Below, in pieces: positions 1 through 5,760 of a DNA stretch of 32,316 nt (its first letter is position 1; the number at the start of each line of letters is the position of its first letter). The translations under genes were made by a program, and so were the position numbers. A model generated the notes under the pieces. It was not told where the DNA came from and did not search any database. It saw only the letters and a program-made list of their open reading frames with translations. This stretch comes from Clostridiales bacterium (lineage in GTDB: Bacteria > Bacillota > Clostridia > Lachnospirales > Lachnospiraceae), in the NCBI GenBank assembly GCA_018369015.1, contig JAGZDD010000023.1, positions 1 through 32,316 on the forward strand, written 5' to 3'.

Positions 1-20
1 CCGCTCTGCGCGAGTGCGCA

Positions 21-66
21 TCCAAAGCGGAGCTTTTTTATTTAATAGGAAACGAAGTTTCCTATT
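21..66. repeat. 46-base direct repeat, copy 1
   Basis: Identical over 46 bases to 150-195. It contains two hairpins: AAAGC-GGA-GCTTT followed by a T-run, then a perfect 10-bp stem with loop GAA at 44-66. The two copies are separated by 83 bases that hold further hairpins. Confidence 0.9.
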
Positions 67-149
67 CAACAAGAAAGAATCCTGCTTTGCAGGATTCTCC
101 GCCTGAGGCGGGTCGCGCAAGCGACATCTTCCATTCCGCCGCAGTGCGA

Positions 150-195
150 TCCAAAGCGGAGCTTTTTTATTTAATAGGAAACGAAGTTTCCTATT
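150..195. repeat. 46-base direct repeat, copy 2
   Basis: Identical over 46 bases to 21-66. The copy ends directly next to the terminator of the neighbouring minus-strand operon. Perfect identity between the copies suggests a recent duplication or a mobile repeat family. Confidence 0.9.
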
Positions 196-239
196 AAATA
201 AAAAACGGCCGGACATTATTCTTTTGTCCGACCGTTTTT
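196..239 (-). terminator. Bidirectional terminator with the stop codon in its loop
   Basis: Arms at 201-215 and 225-239 pair over 15 positions with one mismatch, around a 9-base loop at 216-224. On the minus strand the stem is followed by a T-run, as in an intrinsic terminator; on the plus strand it also ends in five T. The TAA of the nucleotidyltransferase-like gene (216-218) sits in the loop, so the last codons of that gene form one arm. Confidence 0.85.
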
Positions 240-1220
240 CTTTAAATTTAACCGTGCCTTTTCCATTTCCTTTTTCCTGTCAGTATCTAATTTTTCAATG
301 AGCGGCAGTATCGCCTTGCTCTCCTCCCTGCCCAGTCTTCCCTGGGAAAAAATATACTGTTCAATGGCATTATAAAGGGCGTATTCTTCCATGTACTGGC
401 CGCCAAACCATATTTCGCCCAGACCTGCCATGCACTGCTCAAAATTCAGCAGCCGGAGCTTTTTCAACATCCTGTCCGTGTTATCATTTTGTATATTTTT
501 TTTGCTGCCCGCAAGGAGGGTCCATAAATCCGCCACTTCAAAAATTCTTGTCTGCCCCAGGGCATAACGCTCAGCCATGCGCTGGATCATATAAATATAT
601 GCCAGATCTTTGTCAAGCTTATGAACGTATTTCATACTCGGCTCCCGGTCATACATTTTCAAATCTGCCGGAAAAAGCTTGCGCCCGTTTTTCAAAAATT
701 TCAAAGGAAGCTTTCCATATAAAATCAAATTTACCCCGGGTATCCGTTCCATAAATATTTCATTTTCTCCGGAAAGTTTTGTCACCTCATAGTCGCAGCC
801 TTCCAATAGATTGACAAAGGGGAAAAGCTGCTCATTTTCGACCCATATTTCGATGGGCGTTTTGGTCCGCATTTCTCTTTTGCTGTAAAGCGCGCACATA
901 GGCTCTGAACTAAAAATCATCCCGTGAAGCTTTTGCTTTTCAAAAATTTCCCGAAGCTCGGCTTCTGCCTGAATATAAACCTCATCTAAGAGAAGCTGCT
1001 TTTTATATTTTTCAAAAAACAGCTCCCGAATTTCAGGGCTTGCCTCATCTTCCTCGCCAAGCAGCCCGATATAAACAGTACCCGCCACATTGTGCAGCTC
1101 TGCCAGGCTAAAAATTTTCTCCCAGTTCAGCCGCTTAAAAAGCGTTGGAAATCTTTTGCCATTGATCACCGAGGAAATAATCATAATCAGGTAGCGTGTC
1201 TCATAATCAATCTGTCCCAT
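216..1220 (-). CDS. Degenerate nucleotidyltransferase-fold protein (NTP_transf_5-like)
   Basis: This 334-residue soluble protein has the layout of the uncharacterised nucleotidyltransferase family PF14907: a helical N-terminus, then a short core around residues 95-130, then helical C-terminal repeats. In family members the core normally reads R-x3-D-[IL]-D-x-[LF]-V. Here residues 118-127 read RTKTPIEIWV, so the two metal-binding Asp appear as Pro122 and Glu124 and catalysis is doubtful. It starts 13 bases after the ABC ATPase stop, so the two genes form one operon. Its stop codon lies inside the terminator loop. I recognise the fold family only from the pattern; a role as a scaffold or regulator is inference. 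Confidence 0.5.
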   Translation of the reverse strand: MGQIDYETRYLIMIISSVINGKRFPTLFKRLNWEKIFSLAELHNVAGTVYIGLLGEEDEASPEIRELFFEKYKKQLLLDEVYIQAEAELREIFEKQKLHGMIFSSEPMCALYSKREMRTKTPIEIWVENEQLFPFVNLLEGCDYEVTKLSGENEIFMERIPGVNLILYGKLPLKFLKNGRKLFPADLKMYDREPSMKYVHKLDKDLAYIYMIQRMAERYALGQTRIFEVADLWTLLAGSKKNIQNDNTDRMLKKLRLLNFEQCMAGLGEIWFGGQYMEEYALYNAIEQYIFSQGRLGREESKAILPLIEKLDTDRKKEMEKARLNLKKNGRTKE

Positions 1221-1233
1221 GTTTCCTTCCCCC

Positions 1234-1980
1234 TTATGAATTTTTCAAATGATGGTTTTTTAAATCCAGAACTTTTCGTTCTTCATATATATCCAATGCT
1301 TTTAAATTATAAACCGACCGCTTTTCATCAGCGACAATGACCCCTTTAACCAGGGTGATCACTCTTTGCTTCATCATCGTGACAAGGCCCGTCGCATGGC
1401 TGGCCGCTACAATGGTCATTCCCTGATGGTTCAGCTCCTTAAGTAAAAGCATCATATCCCAGGCATTGTCCGGGTCTAAATTGGCTGTCGGCTCGTCTAA
1501 AATAAGCAGCCATGGGTCCATAACGATTGCCCTGGCCAGCAGTACCCGTGCCCGTTCGCCCTCCGATAATTCTAAAGGATAGCAGTCCGCTTTAGACTCC
1601 ACACCGACCCGGGAAAGGGTATTTAAAATGTGCCTCCGATACTTTTTGACAGATTTCCCGCTGACTCTTACGGCCAATTCTACATTCTCGTAAACCGTAC
1701 GCTCCGCAATGCACCCAAGGTTTTTATCCATAATCCCAATCCTTCTGCGGTACATGACATCCTTCCTGCGGTTTATGGCGCGAAAATCATAATCATCCAC
1801 AATGATCGCGCCGCTGCTGGCTTTTTCCTGGCGGCTTAAAAGCTTTAAGATCGTACTTTTCCCGGCGCCATTCCTGCCGATAATAAAAACAAACTCCCCC
1901 TCTTTGATTTGAAACGACACATTTTCTATGGCAGCGAGAGCCCCATAATTTTTACATACCTTTTCAAATTGAATTTTCAA
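1234..1980 (-). CDS. Lone FtsE-like ABC ATP-binding protein
   Basis: This 248-residue ABC ATPase has Walker A at residues 35-43 (GRNGAGKST), signature LSEGE (138-142) where LSGGE is usual, Walker B LLILDEP, D-loop NLDP and switch His in AASH. Overall it is closest to FtsE, the ATPase of the FtsEX complex (compare RTVYENV). The Q-loop is unusual: the FtsE consensus VVFQD appears as GIMDK, putting Asp85 where Gln is expected. No FtsX or other permease is next to it; the partner gene is the nucleotidyltransferase-like protein. The start is a TTG at 1980 with a weak GGAAGG about 12 bases upstream. The subunit may work with a permease coded elsewhere or have a non-transport role. Confidence 0.75.
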   Translation of the reverse strand: MKIQFEKVCKNYGALAAIENVSFQIKEGEFVFIIGRNGAGKSTILKLLSRQEKASSGAIIVDDYDFRAINRRKDVMYRRRIGIMDKNLGCIAERTVYENVELAVRVSGKSVKKYRRHILNTLSRVGVESKADCYPLELSEGERARVLLARAIVMDPWLLILDEPTANLDPDNAWDMMLLLKELNHQGMTIVAASHATGLVTMMKQRVITLVKGVIVADEKRSVYNLKALDIYEERKVLDLKNHHLKNS

Positions 1981-2014
1981 TATCTTTCAACCTTCCCATA
2001 TTAATTTTTCAATT

Positions 2015-2131
2015 AAAATGCCGATGATAATATATGTAACCGTTTTGGCGGCGGGAAGTCGGCAAAAAATAAGCTTCCGCCGTCTAAACTGCTGCGGATA
2101 TCGATGAATATATATATATCATCGGCATTTT
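2015..2131. repeat. Long inverted repeat in divergent intergenic region
   Basis: Outer arms 2015-2028 and 2118-2131 are perfect 14-base reverse complements, and pairing continues into AT-rich flanks with one bulge. Nested inside, GGCGGCGGGAAG (2047-2058) pairs with CTTCCGCCG (2074-2082) with one bulge. The element occupies most of the 209 bases between the ABC ATPase and the C39-like gene, so either gene's leader could fold into it. Both arms contain GCCGATGA, one base from the SigD -10 consensus GCCGATAA, but the -35 matches are poor. I recognise no known riboswitch. Confidence 0.7.
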
Positions 2132-2189
2132 TGCCGGATTCATTAACAACAGAGCAGCTTTTTTCACTATAAACCTTCGGAGAAAAAGT

Positions 2190-2936
2190 ATGAAAATTAA
2201 AATTTCTGTTCTATGCTGTGCAGTTTTGCTGCTGTGTATTTTATTTTTTTTGGTAACAGCATTTTCCGGTCCGCCCCAAAAAACAAAGTCTGCGCCTCCT
2301 GAGGTTTTAGGCGCCGGCAGTGTTCCATCAAAAATTACGGAACAAAGCTTTTTTTGTGACTATCATCCCGACAGCTATACGGCGCAAGATGAGTTCAGCA
2401 AAAAACTCATCGCAAAAACCGGAACATTAACCTATTATTGCCAGCTCGACCCCCGCTGGGCTAATTTTCTTTGCGGCGGGCAGGATCCCCTGTCGCGCTA
2501 CGGCTGCGGGCCGACAGCTCTTGCAATGCTTGTCACCAGCTTTACAAATACAGAACTTACGCCGCCCCAGGCGGCTTCCTGGGCTTATGCAAATGGCTAT
2601 TATATTGAAGGCTCCGGTTCTTTACACAGCCTGATTCCCAAAGGCGCCGCTGCCTTTGGTTTAAAGTGCGCCAGTATGGAAAAGCCTACGGCTTCCAAAA
2701 TAAAAGAATCCCTGGACAAGGGAAATATCCTTGTCGCCCTCATGGGGCCGGGGCATTTTACCGATAATGGCCATTTTATTATTATTTATACATATTCCAG
2801 CGATACCCAGGTGTATATTGCTGACCCTAAGGAACCCAAAAATTGCGACATTCCGTGGGATATTGATGTCATTCTTAATGAGCTTAACCAAAACGCTGTT
2901 TCCGGCGGGCCTATGTGGGAAATCAGCATTGCATAG
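2190..2936 (+). CDS. Exported C39-like cysteine peptidase-fold protein
   Basis: This 248-residue protein has an N-terminal hydrophobic segment (about residues 5-24, two Cys at 9-10), a spacer, then a papain-like C39_2-type domain from about residue 75. The presumed catalytic residues are in place: Cys106 in YGCGPTA, His195 in NGHFIII and Asp212 in ADP. This family acts outside the membrane on peptides or cell wall proteins; no substrate can be read from the sequence. Start ATG 2190 has GGAG at 2179-2182. The gene stands alone on the plus strand between the ABC ATPase operon and the fliD operon. A link to motility is not shown. Confidence 0.7.
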   Translation: MKIKISVLCCAVLLLCILFFLVTAFSGPPQKTKSAPPEVLGAGSVPSKITEQSFFCDYHPDSYTAQDEFSKKLIAKTGTLTYYCQLDPRWANFLCGGQDPLSRYGCGPTALAMLVTSFTNTELTPPQAASWAYANGYYIEGSGSLHSLIPKGAAAFGLKCASMEKPTASKIKESLDKGNILVALMGPGHFTDNGHFIIIYTYSSDTQVYIADPKEPKNCDIPWDIDVILNELNQNAVSGGPMWEISIA

Positions 2937-2967
2937 CTTTGTTTCATTTTTTGGCGACCGCCCGTGC

Positions 2968-2993
2968 AAGCCCGGAGGTCGCCCTCCGGGCTT
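2968..2993. repeat. 11-bp perfect hairpin downstream of C39-like gene
   Basis: AAGCCCGGAGG and CCTCCGGGCTT flank a TCGC loop. It lies 32 bases after the stop of the C39-like gene and just before the bidirectional terminator. There is no T-run directly after it, so by itself it is not a typical terminator. It may protect the mRNA 3' end or belong to the hairpin repeat class seen at 7-195. Confidence 0.7.
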
Positions 2994-3007
2994 ATCGCGA
3001 AAAAAAG

Positions 3008-3050
3008 AGGCAGAGAAAAAACGTTCCTCCGTTTTTTCTCTGCCTTTTTC
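3008..3050. terminator. Bidirectional terminator between C39-like gene and mcp
   Basis: Arms 3008-3023 and 3030-3045 pair perfectly over 16 bp around a 6-base loop. The stem has T-runs after it on both strands (3045-3049 on plus, the A-run 3001-3006 on minus). The position between two convergent genes fits a shared terminator, for the C39-like gene and for the fliD-fliS-chaperone-mcp operon. Confidence 0.9.
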
Positions 3051-3104
3051 GTTCCCGGTGCGCATCGGCCGCCGGCCTCATCCGCGCCCGCGAAAGCTGC
3101 GTCT

Positions 3105-4901
3105 TTAATATTTACTGTTATCAAAAAACATCGGTTCATCCGCCGTTTCACGGGCTGCCAGGCGTTTTTCCGGCACGGCAGCGTCAAAGCGCTGATCCGA
3201 CAAGTGTTCCGGCGTTTCCCAGCCATTTCCATTTAAGCGGAATTTTTTGACAAGCTGCTTTAAAAGCTCGGACTGGCTGGATAATTCCTCGCTCGCCGCA
3301 GCGCTTCCCTCAGCGGTGGCGGAATTGGTCTGTACAACGCTGGAAATCTGGTCAACCCCCACAACCACCTGGGCTGTGGCATTAGACTGTTCCTCTGTGG
3401 ACTTCGTAATCATATCAACAATTTCAGCGACCTTCTGGGTACTTGCCACAACCTTTGACAGTGAAGCCGCCGTTTCATCGGCAATTTTCTGTCCTTTATT
3501 GACAGCCCGCAGCGATGTTTCCACAAGCTGGGAAGTACTCTGAGAGGCAGCCGCGCTCTTTGCCGCAAGATTTTGGACTTCATCGGCAACTACGGCAAAG
3601 CCTTTGCCTGCGGCCCCTGCCCGGGCGGCCTCCACAGCGGCGTTGAGCGCCAGAATATTTGTCTGGAAAGCAATATCTTCAATCGTTTTGATAATTTTTT
3701 CAATTTGCGTTGAGCTTTCGCTGATTTCCTGCATCGCGCCGATCATATCCTTCATCTGGCTGTTGCACAGTTCAACGATCGTTTTTGCATTATCGGTCTG
3801 AAGGTGGGCCTGAGCGGCATTTTCAGCGGTTTCTTTAATTCCGGCGGAAATTTCGTTCAATGTCGACGCCAGTTCTTCCACAGAGGATGCCTGCTCTGTG
3901 GCTCCCTGAGCTAAAGTCTGGGAACCGGAGGAGAGCTGCTGCGCACCGCCGGCAACCTGGTCGGACGCCTGGTCAATCCGCACTAATGTCTTGCTGATAT
4001 CTATTTCCATTTCCCTCACAGATTCCAATAATGGCAAAAATTCGCCGCTGTACATCTTGGCATCCTTTGATTCCAGAGAAAAATCCCCGTCTGCCATTCC
4101 TGCTAAAAGGTATTTCAAATCCTTAATCATTGACGAGAGCCTTACAATCATAAGACGCATGTCTTCGGCCAGGTTTCCAAGCTCGTCCCGGGAATGGTAG
4201 GTCACGTTAATGTCCAGATTTCCGTCCGCCAGCTTTTTCGCCGCGCTTTGAAGCTCTATGATAGGATGTGTAAAGTTTTTCCGCATAGCCAGTGCTAAAA
4301 TGAGCGTAACCGCCGCTGTAACAATGGCTATAATAACAATAGCAGCCATCGTTAAGTTTTTTTGACTCATGGACTGAGCATAGGCGTCCTCTGCGGCAGT
4401 TTTTGAATCTGCCGTCAGTTGATCTAGACAGACTTTTGCCTCCTCATATTTTGGCAGTATAACATTCAGGTAAATGTCCTGCGCTTCACTTTTTTTGTTT
4501 TCTCTAAGAAGAGTAAAAACCTGGTTCAAACTATCGACGCTTGAATCCATAATATTTTTGAAGTTTGATACAGTTCCGGTGTCTGAGCTGAAATTTGATA
4601 AAAGATATCCTAAGGAATCCTCCATTTCCGCAATTTTTGCTTCCGCCTCAGCGACAAACTGCTCAATCTGCTCCGGATCCTCGCTCATTGAAGCAAACCC
4701 AATATTTCCGCTGATAGATTCCACACCGGTTTTAATCTCCATAGCATAAGCCTCATTCGTATATGCGCCTTTATAAAAGCTCGTAAACTGAGCTGAAATC
4801 GATGACAATGCCATAATTGCACATACAACAGTGATTATAAAAAGTACAATGATTATCCCAAACGTTAGAGATAATTTTTTGCTGATTTTCAGATTTTTCA
4901 T
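3105..4901 (-). CDS. Methyl-accepting chemotaxis protein
   Basis: This 598-residue chemoreceptor has a transmembrane helix at about 11-34 and an external helical sensor of the 4HB_MCP type to about 182. A second membrane helix (about 183-206) and HAMP (about 207-260) follow, then the cytoplasmic signalling coiled coil. The conserved hairpin tip is at 407-429 (IEDIAFQTNILALN followed by AAVEAARAG). It passes ligand signals to CheW or CheV and CheA. The start at 4901 is chosen because AAAGGAG lies just upstream and TM1 then begins normally; the reading frame runs 80 codons further upstream, over the preceding gene. The start follows the chaperone stop (4903) at once, so it is the last gene of the fliD operon. 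The ligand is unknown. Confidence 0.95.
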   Translation of the reverse strand: MKNLKISKKLSLTFGIIIVLFIITVVCAIMALSSISAQFTSFYKGAYTNEAYAMEIKTGVESISGNIGFASMSEDPEQIEQFVAEAEAKIAEMEDSLGYLLSNFSSDTGTVSNFKNIMDSSVDSLNQVFTLLRENKKSEAQDIYLNVILPKYEEAKVCLDQLTADSKTAAEDAYAQSMSQKNLTMAAIVIIAIVTAAVTLILALAMRKNFTHPIIELQSAAKKLADGNLDINVTYHSRDELGNLAEDMRLMIVRLSSMIKDLKYLLAGMADGDFSLESKDAKMYSGEFLPLLESVREMEIDISKTLVRIDQASDQVAGGAQQLSSGSQTLAQGATEQASSVEELASTLNEISAGIKETAENAAQAHLQTDNAKTIVELCNSQMKDMIGAMQEISESSTQIEKIIKTIEDIAFQTNILALNAAVEAARAGAAGKGFAVVADEVQNLAAKSAAASQSTSQLVETSLRAVNKGQKIADETAASLSKVVASTQKVAEIVDMITKSTEEQSNATAQVVVGVDQISSVVQTNSATAEGSAAASEELSSQSELLKQLVKKFRLNGNGWETPEHLSDQRFDAAVPEKRLAARETADEPMFFDNSKY

Positions 4902-4902
4902 T

Positions 4903-5328
4903 TCAGATACTCCTTTTACCTTTTTCACTACTGTAAAACGAAGAATTACCTGCAAGTCTTTGACTAAATGTCTTATCAATATTAATTGCCTGGGCAAAAA
5001 GTTTCCTCGTGGCCCCGGAAATATCAAAAATCCGCTTTTCGCCAGTTCCCTCAGGAACCCCTGCGCTTCCCCACAGACAGGCAGAAAGACGGGCCTGCTG
5101 GTCTTTGCCGCAGCAGTGCAGCAGTTGATACAAAATTTCATTAATTTTGTCGATACCGTCCATTTCCTCCTGACGCATTTGTATCAATAGCTGGGTACTC
5201 ACTCTGTCATTCCTGTGCAGCGATTGTGCAATTTCCTGTGTCAGTCTTAAAATTTCATTTGCTTTTGTATATCTGCGCTGCACATGGATCAGAAGTTCTT
5301 CTAAAAGCTCATCCTCCCGTTCTTTCAT
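4903..5328 (-). CDS. Putative flagellar export chaperone (FliT/FlgN-like)
   Basis: This small protein of 141 residues is helical over about residues 1-70 and rich in Glu, Arg and Leu, followed by a second charged half. It sits directly after fliS, where fliT lies in many operons, and the helical N-terminal half resembles FlgN/FliT chaperones that hold FlgK, FlgL or FliD before export. Start ATG 5328 is preceded by AGGAGG at 5335-5340, which rules out the longer in-frame extension. No single motif proves the family, so the call rests on context and composition. There are cysteines at Cys-Cys in the middle, of unknown meaning. Confidence 0.55.
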   Translation of the reverse strand: MKEREDELLEELLIHVQRRYTKANEILRLTQEIAQSLHRNDRVSTQLLIQMRQEEMDGIDKINEILYQLLHCCGKDQQARLSACLWGSAGVPEGTGEKRIFDISGATRKLFAQAINIDKTFSQRLAGNSSFYSSEKGKRSI

Positions 5329-5356
5329 AAGACACCTCCTGTATTCTCCGTACAAT

Positions 5357-5728
5357 TTAAAATTCAGCCAGACGGCTTGCCTGCCGGAAAGAATCACGCA
5401 GTTCCTGCGCAAAGCTCCTGACTTCTCCTATGATTTCCTCATTACGCCTGGCGCTGGCCCGGCCTAATTCATAAATAAAATAGTCATATAACGCATTCAG
5501 ATTTCTGCTGATTTCAAATTCCCTTCTCAGGGTATTTTTCAAATATTGGATAATTCTTACAGAACGGGCAATACAATCCTGATAAACATCCTTATCGTCG
5601 TCTTCTAAGGCAAGCTCCGCCTGTTTTAACCTTTTAATCAGCTCGTCATAAAGCGTGATCAGCATTTCCCCTTGTGTCATTGTATTAATCGACTGCAATT
5701 TATACTGCTTGAAATTTTTCTGGTCCAT
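5357..5728 (-). CDS. fliS: Flagellin chaperone FliS
   Basis: This 123-residue protein has the FliS pattern: an early QxxxINTMTQGEMLITLYD segment (residues 12-30), then helices carrying RIIQYLKNTL and FEISRNLNALYDY. FliS binds the C-terminus of flagellin in the cytoplasm to stop early polymerisation and passes it to FlhA. It lies 32 bases after fliD, the usual order fliD-fliS. An AAGGG ribosome site is just upstream. No flagellin gene is in the window, so its client is coded elsewhere. Confidence 0.93.
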   Translation of the reverse strand: MDQKNFKQYKLQSINTMTQGEMLITLYDELIKRLKQAELALEDDDKDVYQDCIARSVRIIQYLKNTLRREFEISRNLNALYDYFIYELGRASARRNEEIIGEVRSFAQELRDSFRQASRLAEF

Positions 5729-5760
5729 TTTCCCTTAAAGTTCCTCTCTTACCCGTGATA

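Larger units (their letters stand above)
7..195. repeat. Array of small perfect hairpins
   Basis: Nine short inverted repeats with 3-4 base loops lie almost end to end: 7-20 (TGCGC/GCGCA), 24-36 (AAAGC-GGA-GCTTT), 44-66 (10-bp stem, loop GAA), 76-98 (10-bp stem, loop TTT), 99-111 (CCGCC-TGA-GGCGG), 112-125 (GTCGC-GCAA-GCGAC), 140-148 (CGC-AGT-GCG), 153-165 and 173-195. Three of them (76-125) abut with no spacer. There is no credible ORF. It lies just downstream of the minus-strand nucleotidyltransferase-like gene. The function is unknown; REP/MITE-like debris or a structured RNA are possible. Confidence 0.75.

Noticed and set aside
7..195. CRISPR array
   Set aside because: Only two copies of the 46-base repeat, no regular spacers and no cas genes.
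1981..2189. Possible c-di-GMP riboswitch upstream of the C39-like gene
   Set aside because: The structured region has none of the conserved core of c-di-GMP-I or c-di-GMP-II riboswitches on either strand.
2661..3250. Several overlapping reading frames on both strands near the C39-like gene and terminator
   Set aside because: They run through the terminator and hairpin, have odd composition and no ribosome sites; they are shadows of the C39-like and mcp genes.
4902..5141. 80-codon N-terminal extension of the chemoreceptor
   Set aside because: It overlaps the chaperone gene, and a good ribosome site and normal first membrane helix begin at 4901.
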